NCBI RefSeq assembly: GCF_002865645.1
Contig: NW_020194671.1
Coordinates: 1 to 64,000 of the forward strand
Direction: 5' to 3'
DNA length: 64,000 bases
Source: Hyaloscypha bicolor E
Taxonomy: Eukaryota > Ascomycota > Leotiomycetes > Helotiales > Hyaloscyphaceae
Part shown: positions 14,300 to 25,892 of the stretch, piece by piece
Position numbering within the stretch: the stretch's first letter is position 1
Layout: the number at the start of each line of letters is the position of its first letter
Notes under the pieces: model-generated
The model's input: only the letters and a program-made list of their open reading frames with translations
Told to the model about the DNA's origin: nothing
Databases searched by the model: none
Position numbers and translations under genes: made by a program

Positions 14300-14849
14300 A
14301 CTGGCCCTATTAATTGGAGGCACGTGATTTAGAGAAAAAGAGCTAAGATATAATATTAATCTCTTTCTTACTCCTTATAATAATATTACTTTTTATATTC
14401 CGTATTTTCAAAATAACTTAAATATATTTTAATTTTATCTTACGTGAGTATTTATAGAGCCTCAAACTGGTGCGATTTTAGTAATTATTTAGCTCTAGCA
14501 CGTGCAAATAACGCTAAAAGGGTAAGTGAAAGGGCAAATACGGACGTATAATTAGATATTTTCTCATTTCACGGGACTACGAAGGGCAGGCGTCAATTTG
14601 TATAAGAGCTAATGCGGGCAGGTAAAAGGGCAGGTGAAAGGGCAATTAAAAGGGCAATCGAGTTTTTATTGCTCCTGGCCGAACGCCATATTGCAGGGCA
14701 GGTACGGGGGCATCGCGGGCAATACGAGGGGCGGCGTCTGGCCGAGCGGCTCTAAGCTTAAACATTGCCTCAGCTGTTGCCTAGGTCACCAGCATTAAAC
14801 CCATTATATACGCAGCGTGAGACCCACCTGCTATGAAGGCGTTCAAATG

Positions 14850-15528
14850 CATCATGAGACTGTGGAGCTATGAGCTCCTCTTGTATTTGCTGAAGCCGAG
14901 GGACCGCCGCTGCCCGATCCTGCGGTTCCCGAGCTGATACTTCCAGCACCCGTAGGAAGAAGTGAATATGAACTCCTTTGCGCTGACCCTGCAACTCCAG
15001 AAACGCCCTGATTTCCAGCACCAGTTATAGTGGCTAGAGACGGAAGATCAACCAATGTGATCGGGACGTCTTCCTTCGGATTCTTTCATCCCTTTCTATT
15101 CTGAGTCTCATACATTCTCTTCAACGATTGGAATCTCCCATCTTCTCGCCCCTCCGCCAAACCCTTCTCACCTCTCCACTTATTGATATCCCGCCTTGCA
15201 ACTCCTTCAAACAACATCCCAACAACAAAGAGCACAATTCCGACGCTGGTAGAGACGAGGGTTACCCCGAAATCAAAATCCGTATATCCTGGAGGAACCT
15301 GTGCCCGCTGATTGTTGCACAAACGTGCTGTATCAGCATCTGTATACGTATGGCGCGATCTCTGGATCCAAAGGCCCAGCAGCGAATTCGATCCAGAGCT
15401 GCTTCTTGCAACGCTGCAAGTGAGATTGCGAACCGGTTCTCGACTTCGATGCGCCACTGGTTGAGGGGTAGGTTCACAGTCTGGAGTGGGTCGAACAGGA
15501 GTAGGCGGTGAAACAGAGTAGATGTCAC
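14850..15528 (-). pseudogene. Remnant of a fungal membrane protein gene (C-terminal part)
   Basis: On the minus strand the frame from 15528 reads FDPLQTVNLPLNQW..EVENRFAISLAALQ. After a shift near 15370-15400 a second frame continues with LCNNQ.....PGY and a hydrophobic segment VTLVSTSVGIVLFVVGMLF before a stop at 15086. A third frame gives a DVPIT motif at about 15065. This order (WDPL/NLPL-type motif, LC..Q, membrane helix, VPxT) resembles the C-terminal end of large Pezizomycotina membrane proteins of unknown function. At least two frame breaks make it a pseudogene. No N-terminal part was found, and the family call is from memory of the pattern only. Confidence 0.45.
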
Positions 15529-16971
15529 CCTATTTCCTCAAACGTAAGAGTGAAATAAGTATTTGAGTGAACCCACTTTGCTTGAAATGTTTCCTTTGAT
15601 CAGCTCGGCGCTCGAAGGTTTAATCCGATAATCGAAGACAGTCAATCATCTCGCTCAAGGCATCCCAAACATCGGTGTCATGGATGACATTGCAGTCCTG
15701 CAGACCGAGGCCAGGCCTGATGGGGAGCATATCTTGGCGAAGCTCATCTTGGAGTGACAGGGAAAATGCAAGGTGCTGTGAGGAATATCAAGAAAAGTAT
15801 TCGCCATTGATCTTATAGTGCGCGACTCGGAGATGGAGGAGGGAACGGGGAGAGCATAAGACCATGAGGCGAGACTCAGCTCGTGAGATGAGACAGGGAA
15901 CTATGAAATGTTTCTGGAAGACGCAGAAATGTTTCGCGAATGAGATGCACACCCCCCTCCACTGGCCTCCCCAACCCCTGGACAAACATGACTCGGTCCC
16001 TGATGATCAGTGCTGCACTGCTGCTGCGCCCCATCCCTGCATTGATCATGCTGCCATCGTCCCAAAACTGTCGGCCGCCAGAGCGCTAGAGGGCCTGGGC
16101 TCAGAATCCAAATTCTGCATTTATCCTCTTCTTCAGCTGAGCATCAGCTCCCTTCTCTTTCTTCACGCTCTTTTGCGCGAACACACGCGTTTTTCTCCCT
16201 TTGCGCCATCGAGAACTATTCACCAGAGTTGCGCCATTCATTTATATCCAACCTTCCCCTGGTGGTAAGAGGATTTGGGCATTCTCGTCGTGGTGGTCCG
16301 GCCGTTGAATTTCCGGCGCGTGGGACATTTCCGGCCATTGTTATTTGCCCGAGGGCGTTTCTCATTCACAGCGGTGGCTGCAAAACGTATGTTTTAACTA
16401 TTTCATCTTCTTTCAACCACGATGGACATCTTTCTCCTCCGAATTTGCCGAGGAGTTTGTACGCAATGGACTCCTGTTGTATGGTTGGCAAGCAGTCGAA
16501 ATGCACGAACATACACCTCGGCCTTCAGCTTGCGCAGACAACGACGGTCTCTCTCGTCATGCAGCAAATCGGAAACGCACGCCAATTGGTACCGCAGTTG
16601 GTTCGCAGGCAGTGTTGATTATCTAAGGCGCCGTCAAACCTCGGCGGGTTCCAAAACAACTTTGCAAATCTTCGCAGCATCTAATTACACAGGGATCTGG
16701 ATTTGAAGGTGTCGTACAATTCAGAAGTAGAGCTAACTTTCCCAACGATAGGACGATTCTTCTACGACATCTAGACAAATCGAAGTTGTACTTGTCGAAG
16801 AATATGCAGAGCACCTCGAACCGCAGCCTGTCAGGGATGACCCGGTATGGCTTGGCAAGGCTGATCTCCACCTTCCTCATTGTACGCCACCAAACGTTGT
16901 AGGCACTTGGTCGCTGAACTGCGGAAGCTCGCCAACTGGATTGTCACGTACCCGCCGGCTGAATATATAGA
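15529..16971. other. Intergenic / relic DNA upstream of the carboxylesterase gene
   Basis: Balanced composition. Many overlapping short frames on both strands, none recognised. On the minus strand 15790-15625 a 55-codon frame (LQDELRQDMLPIRPGLGL...) looks protein-like but is isolated. CT-rich stretches at 16125-16200 and 16405-16440 would fit a promoter or leader of the gene starting at 16972. Confidence 0.5.
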
Positions 16972-18864
16972 ATGGCACTCAAAATGGCAGCTATTCTGCC
17001 CTCTACCTGGCAGAAGTTGACTCTTTTCAAAGGTCGACATCCCGTCCTCTTTTGGGCTTGCTTCACAATAATCTTAATCCTAATGTTTGTGCCTGCTATT
17101 GTTCTGGGACTATTCTTCCGACTTGAAAAGAGGACGGGTGCTGGTAATGTTACCTTGACTGTCGATTTGGGATACTCCAAGTACCAGGGAGCATACGCGG
17201 CCAACGGCGTCAGTCAATGGTTCGGGATTAGATATGCTGCCCCTCCAGTTGGGGACCTCCGTTTCAGGGCTGCGGCCGACCCTCTTGTGAATGACACTGT
17301 TCAAATTGCTGATACTGTATGTTGTCCTACCTTGGTCAGAAAATGCTCACTACTGACCAAACTCAGCATGGACCATCATGTCACTTCTCCCCCTCAGCGA
17401 GTTCCAATCCAAATCATTCCGAAGATTGCCTTTTTCTCGATGTTTACGCACCTACCCAAAATATGACAGCGATACTTCATCCTGTTTTCGTTTACTTCCA
17501 AGGTGGCGGATTCAACTCGCTCTCCAACCAGAATTTGGATGGCAACAGTCTGATCAGTGCCGGAGACCACGACATTGTCATTGTTACTTTCAACTATCGT
17601 GTTGGGGTCCAGGGTTTTCTTACTAGCCAGGAAGTCAAAGCAAATGGCGATCTCAATGTTGGATTGTTGGATCAAAGAAAGGTTCTCGAATGGATTCAAC
17701 AATACATACACTTGGTACGTTCCTCCGAACTCTTCTGCTAGATTACTAACAGGGTATAGTTTGGAGGTAATCCAAAGCATGTGACCATCGGCGGGGACTC
17801 AGCTGGCGGTGCCTCCGTGGATCTTCACCTCTCAGCATACGGTGGACGAGATGATGGTCTTTTCCACGCAGCAGCAGCCGAGAGTCAATCTTTCGGAGCT
17901 CTATTAACAGTCAACGAGGCCCAATACCAATACGATGGACTTGTCCAACGTGTTGGGTGCAGCAACGACACGGATACTTTGCAATGCTTGCGGAATACGG
18001 ACATTGCTGTCATTTCCAAGAATAACATCAACATTCCCACGCCCGGAGGTGCGGGCGGGAACCCGATTTTCATGTGGTCGCCTGTCATTGACGAGACCTT
18101 CATTGTGGATTATACCTACAACCTTTACTCCCAAGGGAAATTTGTCAAGGTTCCCTCCATCTTTGGGTATGTTATTTGCTTTCTATCACATGCCAATACC
18201 TGACAGTGAGCAGTGATGACACAAATGAAGGCACAATCTGGACCCCAAGTAGCCTCAATTCAAGCACAGCCATGGACAACTTTCTGAAAAATCAATTTGT
18301 CAACCTCACCCAAACCGATCTCGAGCAAATCAACTCATATTACCCCGCCGTCCAGCAATTTCCGGGGAAAGGAGCTTTCTGGCGAGCAGCTGCAAATGCG
18401 TATGGTGAGATGCGTTATACATGTCCCGGCATCTACATCAGCACCACGATTAGCACGCATGGTCAGCCCGCCAGTTATAACTACCGGTATGTGCAATTTC
18501 ACCAGTGTGCCTTCAAGATTACTGACATCAGCAAAGCTGGGACGTGCTCTCCACGCGAAACGCTCAGAACGGCCTAGGCGTCCCCCACGTCTCCGAACTC
18601 TCCTCCATCTGGGGCTCCTCCGACCCACCAGGCGACGCGCTCATACCCACAATCCAGGCGTACTGGACCTCCTTCATCCGCACCAAGAATCCGAATACCT
18701 ACAAACTGAAGTCCGCCCCGGAGTGGGCGAAGTTTGACGCCACAGGCATGGAGAGGATACACATCCCGAATGATCCGACAAATGTTACTATAGAGACTGT
18801 TCCGGGGGATCAGCGAGCTAGATGTGCGTTCCTCAATAGCATAGGTGCTAGCATAAATCAATAG
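16972..18864 (+). CDS. Type B carboxylesterase/lipase, N-terminally membrane-anchored
   Basis: Five exons (16972-17316, 17367-17714, 17760-18166, 18214-18486, 18537-18864) joined by four 45-50 nt introns give 566 residues; every junction keeps frame. The product is an alpha/beta-hydrolase of the cholinesterase/fungal lipase family that hydrolyses carboxylic esters; the substrate is unknown. The catalytic triad is visible: Ser245 in GGDSAGG, Glu372 in DDTNEGT and His475 in PHVSEL. EDCLFLDVYAP and the oxyanion-hole FQGGGF are also present. Residues 25-49 form one hydrophobic helix after a basic start, so it is probably a type II membrane protein with the enzyme domain outside the cytosol. Several N-x-S/T sites fit secretion-route processing. 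The gene appears intact with ordinary codon use. Confidence 0.9.
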
Positions 18865-19301
18865 ATACCGGGTTCTAGTCACATGATAATCTAACGACAT
18901 CCTACTTTGAAACTCAAAACTGCATGATATCCGTTTATGTGTTTGCGAAGTGGTTATTTCTGGATACCCATGTCTTATCTACGCCTTTGCCATGCTTTGC
19001 TGCTGGTTGAGATCTCCCTCACTTGGGCTCGGTTGGAACACCCCACCCGTTTCTTTACTTTCGTCCCCTATTGTGTAATCAGCTTTATCTTTATTCTCCC
19101 TCAGCTCCCCACCCTCCTCTTACCATCAATAAACTTCCTAGTCCCCATCCTCGCGGGCTCAGTTCCCCACCATACCGCACTCGTCCCAAGCCCACACACA
19201 TACCTCGCAAAGAAACGACTCTCGGTCTCTTTCCGAGGCTGCATAGGCTGTTAAAACAATCCACAGTAGTATGTCTCCCAGTGTAGCGAGTCCATACCGC
19301 G
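18865..19301. other. Intergenic, nothing recognised
   Basis: Downstream of the carboxylesterase stop. Pyrimidine-rich, with two overlapping unrelated open frames on the plus strand that have no protein-like features. Confidence 0.5.
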
Positions 19302-19670
19302 TCATTTGTGGTATATTCGAGGCATTGAGGTAGTGATCTGGCTGCTGTATGATTGCAGATGGAATTGAAGGGTAGGGAAACCAGTGGTGGTGGTGAAAAT
19401 ATTGCGGCGTAGGTAATTGCCGTGTTGTGGATGGTCCTTGAGAGGGTATTCGAGAACGGAATGGTTTCTGGGAGAGGATATGAGGTGAGCGTATCCTTTG
19501 GTCAGTTCCCGCATTTGCTGTAAACCGTTCATGTGGAATGTCAACTCGTGGACATTCCCTCTAGAGACCCACTTAATAATCAGATAATCAGGACGTGTTT
19601 CACAAAGCCCCCAAGATATCGGTGATCCCTGTTCACTCAACTCTAGCCTATCACGCAGAGGATAGCCCTA
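19302..19670 (-). pseudogene. Coding-like fragment, unknown protein
   Basis: A minus-strand frame of 112 codons from an internal ATG at 19640, but protein-like sequence continues upstream (..YPLRDRLELSEQGSPISW) until a stop near 19675. It contains WGLCETRPDYLIIKW and a DHPQHGNY segment. No domain is recognised. There is no start codon at the true N-terminal side, no introns were found, and it abuts an AT island, so a gene fragment is more likely than a small intact gene. Confidence 0.35.
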
Positions 19671-19759
19671 ATAGTAGTTTCAGTTGTTGCAGTATAGCTG
19701 TGCGAAAAATCCCTATTAAACTCATTTATCTAATGGCCCCCCCTTTAATCCGGAAGTAA

Positions 19760-20290
19760 ATCCGAGCTAGTAAAATCATTTTGTTTTTTTTATTATTTAA
19801 TCTTTATAATAATTTACTTATATATGATTTTTTTTCAACTTTTAATGGTTTTAATAAAAGAAGATATTTTATGTTATTAATAAAATTTAATAATAATAAT
19901 AAAATTAATTTTATTAAAATTAATAATGAAATTAGTAATGAAATTAATAAAAATTCTATAAATTTATTTTCTATATAATAGTTATATTAAAACGAGTTTT
20001 ATTTTAAAACATAAAATAAATTAATTAATTAATAGTTCTAAATATAATTATAATTAAAAATTAAAAGTTTAATAATATTATTTCAAAATTAATATAATAA
20101 ATAGTATTTATAATATGGGATAATAAATATGCGAGTGAAATATAAATGAAATAAATATTAATTAGTTTATTATAAAGAAAGAAGAAGAGTAAAGTAATAT
20201 ATATATTTAAACTAAATGCTTCGGGCGTTACATGACCGCGCCAAGTAACCTCCCCACTATTCTAATACCTTACGATTTTGGCATTGATAC
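19760..20290. other. AT-rich island with a repeat-like right border
   Basis: About 460 bp of A/T-mutated sequence between gene-type flanks. The right part, ending ATGACCGCGCCAAGTAACC (20231-20249), resembles 49126-49270, where GAGTGA..GAAAT...TGACCGCGCCACGTGACC occurs in the same order. This is probably a decayed transposon end. The 65-codon open frame at 19781-19978 is N/I/K-rich low-complexity sequence and is not a gene. Confidence 0.5.
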
Positions 20291-21088
20291 CGGAAATTAG
20301 GTATTATTACCAAGCCTGGACCATACAGCGAGGAATCCTATTCAACGTAAATTGGGTCTTTGACACTGCCTTGAATAGAGAACCCCTCCAAACTCGCCGC
20401 GGTATGGAGATACACACACGTTTTATAAGGGATCTTTGCAAGAGGAGTGACAACGAATATATTGGACGATAACCAAGATGTTGAGGCCCATATCTCGACT
20501 GACTGTCAGATGATCAAAACCACACATGTATTGTCGTCAGTATATGTTCAATTAGGTTGTCGAGCTTTCCATCTTTACCCAGGAATGGTATAACATCCAA
20601 AATAATCTCCAAAGGTTGTCATCCTAATAGCTCTGTTTTTGAAACCGAGAAGTATCAAAATTTTGACTTCCAGGTAAAGTGACCAAGTAATCGCGGACCA
20701 GAAATGTAAGTTAACGACTAGATTTGTTCTCTCTAAGTCTCTTTGACGTTGCAATCAAGACGCGGCGAGGTCGTTCTGGCATTCCGGCGAGCCGTCAGAT
20801 ATCAGGTTAGCTGAACTCCCTCTCGGTTCTCAATTGTACCGGAAGATGGCAGTACAATGGCCGGAACACGCTTCGAGCTTGAGACGTGGGATGTGGTGCA
20901 GGCAATAGCCGGATCGAATGGGAAAAGACCGGGAAGGACCTCATTCATGGGTGCTCCGTCACCATCTTGTGCTGTCTCCGAAGGCAATATTCCAGGCTAA
21001 GATAGCACGAAAGGGTTGTTAATTCAAGAATCGAAACTGTCCTTACTTTTAGCATGAGAAGCAGATCCAATATAATAGGGAGGATTCG
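20291..21088. other. Downstream flank of the RhoGEF gene
   Basis: No supported gene. A minus-strand open stretch at 20802-20995 (ends ..TIENREGVQLT) lies downstream of the RhoGEF stop and has a plausible splice acceptor at 20996-21000. It could be a lost 3' exon of that gene, but it would have to bypass the stop at 21089-21091. Confidence 0.4.
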
Positions 21089-24047
21089 CTACAACCAGTT
21101 GCCTTCATGTGTGTTATCGGGGATGGTGGACATCTTCATAAGGAATCTGGGAGGAGGAGGAGCAACGTCCGTTTCCCCGTCATCCATATCCTCTGCATCT
21201 GCGTCAGCCGCGTAAGGATTTGTTATCGGCTCCTGCATCATGCATGCATCGTTTTCAGCGGTGCTTGGGCTTCCTGCACGAGCTATGGCATTCCTATCTT
21301 TCACTCCTTGAAGTTCTTGATACCACGTCTTCATTTTGCTCTCAGTTGGGAACTTCATGATGATGTTGTAAACATCGGAATCTTCTTTCCACCATATTTG
21401 GCAAGTGTATGATCCTGAAAATGGTCAGCTGGCGGGTTCTCGCGGCTTGGATATGTCGAGACGCACCCGACTTAGCAGCGTATATAATACTAGTGATAAT
21501 TCTGGCCACGATTCTTCCTTTTATTTGTGTAATAGTTCTGGCATCCGGTTCCGTATTCTTGGCCCATCTAAAAGTAGACCTCCGGGGTCGCGAAGTGTCC
21601 ACAAAAAACATGAGGATTCTTTCATAGAGATAGGCTCGATACTTTGAATGGCGTTAACGTTTAACAGATCGTGACTTCTGGCTATTTGCTGGGCTTTGCA
21701 CATACTGTTTCTGCAGTGCCGTATGTACCGGTCACGACACTCACGAAACCGAACTGCAAGAGGTCGCCAAATTCCTTAACGTTGTAACCCTTCCAATCTT
21801 TGACTCGCGCTACCAAATATGCTTGTGCTTCTCGAAGCTCTTGACATTTCATAGCCGCATTAATGTCTCGTAAAGCATTTTGGAGAGCTTCGATACCAGC
21901 TGATACATCAAACATCTGGGAGCGAGAAAGCCCTCCCTGTCGGTGAAGCTCCTGGTTGGGTTTAGCAAATTGTTCGTGAAAGATGGAGGTGCAGAGTAAG
22001 GGCCATAAAGAAAGAGAGGGAGAGGGAGGAAAAGGGGGCGTACCTGAAGAAATCCGGAGTATTTTGGCAGGCGTTGGGAGGGAAGGAAGAGCAAGCGAAG
22101 GGAATCTCTAAGAATGGAGTGTAAGTAGTTATCTTCCATCCCCTGCCGCTCTGATAAAACGGCCCTGATGTGTTCCCTTGCCTCCTTCTCGCCGGTGATG
22201 AAGTTGGCGTATAAGGGCGACATGCGGGACCAGTCGTCAAAATGAACAGCCCACATCTGCTGGTCCGAAGGTTTGCGCGCTGTCATCTCCATTCTAAGGA
22301 GGAATCGCCTCTGCCCGTCAACTATTGGATCCAACGAGGCAAGAATTGGATGCAGGATATCGTTACGTAAAGCATCCTCCGACTCAATTTTCGTCTTGAG
22401 CTCGAGAAGGCCTTCCAGGCTGGAAAGGTAGGATCGGTCATCAACTAGGAATCCCTCAAGTATTGCGTCTCTAGGAGTAAGAGGATTGGTTAGTAATCCC
22501 TCTCTTTCCGGATGAATGGTCGCGAGATCGACAGGCTCTATTTCCCCACTATTCGTGAGAATGTCGAGCAGTCGTGTAACAACTCTGACAACCTATATAA
22601 TGCAATCAGAACCGTAACAACAATAGCGGACAGAAAATATGACTCTCACATTGACAAATCCTGTTGAATTGCTCCCCATCAAGTCACCTATTGAGAAGCA
22701 CTCATCGGGCTGAAAGCCAAGATCGTGAATGCATGCCTCGATAAACTTATACGTTGCCACTTTTGGCAATTTCTGTGAATCAATGTACCAAAGCTCGGTG
22801 AGATAATCGAGATTACCAAGCCCTGGGACTCTCTCTAAAAGCATCAGCAAAGGCACACCTCGTCTGAAAAACGTGATTAGAAGCGACAATGGATCGTGGT
22901 CCTCTCCTTCGTCCCTTAACTTTGCAAAAATTTCAGGAAATCCAGGGATTTTAGTCAGCCGCAACTCTACCTCAACACATCCTTGGTACAATGATCTCAC
23001 GCGAGGAGAGTGTGAGGTTGGAGTGGTGTCTAATACTATCTGTGGTCCCGCTAGTCCGTAGTGCTGTGCATTTTCGATTTCTTCAGGGTATAGGGGCAGT
23101 GCGATTGCGGAGATAATTGAAATATCACTAAGACTGAGGCCCGAGAAGATGGACCAGGCGTTTGTGTGTGCGATAGAACTCCGGAAGGAGAAGTCCATGG
23201 TATCTCGCTGTGCCCTCCGATAAACCCTGGAGGCCCCAAGATCGTTCTCGAAGTCGAAGTCGGACACCTCCTTGCGGTCTGGGGGTGTCGAGAGCTGCGA
23301 GGTGTTGTTGGTTCTGGCAATTGTGCTATCTGTGCTCTTGATATTAGGTTCCTCCCCGATGGAGTTACCTTCACTGATGCCGTGGTAGGTATTGAAAGAA
23401 CGGCTCTGTCGCTTAGAGATAAGACTGCGAACTTCAAAGGCGTCCTCCAAATTCATCAATCGCCGAGTCAAACAATGGTTACTCTCCAAGAGAGCAGCAA
23501 CATTCTGAGACAGTTCCTGCTGGTGCTCTGCCGCACGGAGATCGGAATCACTATTGAAGTTAGCCGGGTTATCAAAATGGGATTGACCCTCGATGAAGAA
23601 TACTTGCCTCTGGAGAATATTTAACATCAAAGAGATGGAGGCTTTGAACCCCTGCAATCTTGTGAAGAACGCCACAAAGACACTCTCCTTCCTCGCCCAT
23701 TGCAGGCGCGACTGCAGCGGCAGGCGCGGACTGGTCGTCTCGGCAGAAGGGAGCGAGGGCAGAGTTGCTTCCAGCTCGGACAGCAGAAGCACTCCATCTG
23801 TGAAAACGGCGATGAGCTGGTCAATTGTGATGAGCGCCGCACGCCTCGCGGGGATAGAGGCAAGATCATTGGTGAGGCTTTCTATCGCAATGAGGATAGT
23901 GCGGGTGTATACCACCTCGGAGTGGACTTGGGACACAATCTTTGGCGTGTCCCTTGCGGCTGAGACGTAGGGAGCCAAATAACGGGCCACCAGCGCTGTG
24001 GCCTTGAGGAGACCGAGGATTGACGTGTCAATAGTCAAAAGATCCAT
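21089..24047 (-). CDS. Fungal_N domain fused to Cdc24-like RhoGEF (CH-DH-PH)
   Basis: Five exons (24047-22650, 22592-22044, 21951-21706, 21641-21467, 21414-21089) give 897 residues with all junctions in frame. Residues 1-200 have the helical pattern of the fungal STAND/NLR N-terminal domain (MDLLTIDTSILGLLK..., LQWARKE......LQGFKASISLMLNIL). Residues 352-466 match the Cdc24 calponin-like domain (SLYQGC....RLTKIPGF, FFRRGVPLL, YKFIEACIHDLGF, ECFSIGDLMG.NSTGFV). Residues about 500-690 are a DH domain (QRRFLLRME, LFLPSQRLPKYSGFL) and 705-830 a PH domain (YERILMFF, GSYTCQIWWKEDSDVYNIIMKF). Cdc24 proteins activate Cdc42/Rac for polarity. The usual Cdc24 N-terminus is replaced and no PB1 domain follows. 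It is probably a paralogue rather than the housekeeping Cdc24. Confidence 0.85.
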
Positions 24048-24439
24048 AGCATATACAGCTTTGGGGAAATGATGCGGAAGGAGAGAGGAGAGGAGAGAAG
24101 AAGAGACTACTCCAGCCGCCGACGAGGTTACACAGTTTCAGCCTCGCGATAGCCCAATGTAGTTAGGTTCGAAAACAGCGGTGAGACAGAGCGCTACTCC
24201 GATTGGTCCATGACATCTATATGGCGCGATTAGAGGCAAGATTTTGCCTTGTCAAGGCGAAGCTTTTGTTTACGCGAAATGGCTGGCATCCGCTAAACAA
24301 GGGGGTCTCGCTTGGCTAACACAATAATATCATAGTAGTCTCTATTGTATCGGCAGCACCATCCAGCAATTGGAAAAAGATGGCTATGAGATTCTGCAGA
24401 TGTCTCCAAAGAAGTAAGGAGATATCTGCTTGAGGTTGA
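24048..24439. other. Upstream region of the RhoGEF gene
   Basis: Gene-type composition with GAGA-rich sequence (24075-24110) just upstream of the RhoGEF start, as in a promoter or leader. No gene was recognised. Confidence 0.5.
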
Positions 24440-25483
24440 TAAAACCCTGCCCGTTATCAACGGTTCCTCAATTCGAATTAACCATTTCTATTTTAAGGTG
24501 GGCTTCACTCTCTTACCTTTCGGCACGCTTCAAATGTTGATCAAATAGGTAAATAGTTTTGTCAATCCTGTGAAAGTTGAAGTCTAATGATCAATCCACA
24601 GGTCCACAGCTCAAATATCACCAATGCTTTCGTCTCAGGGATGAAGGAAGACCTCACACTTGTCGGAAATTAATATAATTATATCGTCGTTTCATGGATA
24701 GTAGTCTATGTTATTGGACAATGGGTATGCATATCCTCACTTCAGGTCAAGCTAGGCTCGGCACTCACACTGGTTTAACGCAGCCCTCGAACTTCATCCT
24801 GACTCCTGTTCCCGGTTATATCTGGATACCTTTCCTTGAAATCGGTTGGACAACTTGGACAGTGTTCACGTTCAATCTCGCAGGTGCAAAGACGTACCAC
24901 TAAATGCTTGCACTTCGCTTGGTGGTTTGTCTCTTCGAAGCAGGTCACCGGCCAGCTCTTTACTATATCCTTGGCAATTGGTAATCTCACAAGAAACGTG
25001 AGCTTGGAAAGCGCAATGGAAGTTTGCAATCAGCGGTGTCAATCGCACTATTCTTCAGTCGACTCTTGCAAGCCCGAATCTACACTTTTCTTAATGGTCA
25101 CGCGGGTCTTGCTGGTTGGGGATGGCTATTTCGTGAGCTTGCTCTGTACTATCCATGTGGCGATATTCGATAGTTTCTTACTCGGTGCTACAGTCATCAA
25201 TAGCGTCATTTCTCTCCCAATAGCCATCCTCGCCTATTTCTTCTTGCCTGCACCCCGGATATAGCCAAGCCTAATTGGCTGTTCTCCGAACGTGTAATTA
25301 ACAAAATCTTCCTACGAACAAAGAGAAGTAACTTACTCTCTTCTTTTTTCATGTAGGAAATCGAACTTACTAAGCAGAGATTTTCAAGAATGGGCCGTGT
25401 TCCCGAAGGAAAGCCGTACACGGGCAAGACTGCACTTGGTTATTTCACCAGCTGGAAAACGCTTTTCTTCACACTCATCTTCA
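24440..25483 (+). pseudogene. Decayed MFS transporter of the Dal5/Tna1 type (anion:cation symporter)
   Basis: Consecutive pieces match this family in order: TLLPFGTLQMLI near TM1; NITNAFVSGMKEDL with VGN-stop-YNYI (24671-24673, CAA to TAA); an intron-like gap; PSNFILTPVPGYIWIPFLE; LAGAKTYH-stop-MLALRLVVCLFEAGHRPALYYI (stop 24901-24903); GLAGWGWLF; VINSVISLPIAILAYFFLP; a one-base loss near 25250; AKPNWLFSER; and EIELTKQRF....TSWKTLFFTLIF to 25483. Premature stops, frameshifts and the missing second half make it non-functional. Living relatives import small organic anions such as nicotinate or allantoate. The stops at CAA codons fit C-to-T mutation outside the main AT-rich blocks. Confidence 0.75.
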
Positions 25484-25892
25484 GTAAGCTCCGTCTTCCC
25501 CTCAGGCATAGGCACTTTCATACCCCACTTGGCCAGGCTGGGAGGGCTGGTGCGTTCTGCATGGTCGCGAAGGAGAAAGTTGTTGGCAAAGCCAAGGTTC
25601 TTCTTCGGCGCGAACGTCCGATCGGTGCCTCTCGAACGAGCAGTTCACGGGGTTTGTAAACGTTCCAGTACCTGGCCCGCGGGTGCCAAGGTATTGTCTG
25701 GCGGAAGTGCGTCCACATATGCCGCTGCAGCACTGGAGTGAAGACTCGAATAGGACTTCCATGGAGACTAGTTCTGCAAGGGGGATTTCTGAGATCCATT
25801 TGGCGAAAACCTACAACATACCGAAGATACCTATCAGCATCCTTCAAACCCTCTGGGAAATCGTTACCCTCTATCCCCTTGTCCGATGAGAC
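25484..25892. other. Unassigned sequence between two pseudogenes
   Basis: The transporter homology stops at 25483. Protein-like but unrecognised frames run on the minus strand (25518-25847), suggesting an inverted fragment of another gene. Nothing can be named. Confidence 0.4.

Larger units (their letters stand above)
13821..14752. mobile_element. MITE-like DNA element (PIF/Harbinger-type TSD) carrying a nested solo LTR
   Basis: The ends form an imperfect inverted repeat of about 25 bp: GAGCTCGTTCGGCCAGACGCC on the left and the complement of GGCGTCTGGCCGAGCGGCTC on the right. Both are flanked by the 3 bp duplication TAA (13818-13820 and 14753-14755). Both subterminal regions repeat GGGCAGGTA/GGGCAAGTA words, possibly transposase binding sites. 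It has no coding capacity. Removing the 315 bp solo LTR and one 5 bp duplication leaves about 612 bp. A 3 bp TWA duplication is typical of PIF/Harbinger; the superfamily call is inference. Confidence 0.7.

Noticed and set aside
15864..16268. 134-codon plus-strand frame
   Set aside because: No motif, no good continuation, and competing frames of equal length on both strands.
19781..19978. 65-codon AT-rich frame (Asn/Ile/Lys-rich)
   Set aside because: Composition artefact of an AT island; no start context, no homology, and no neighbouring gene structure.
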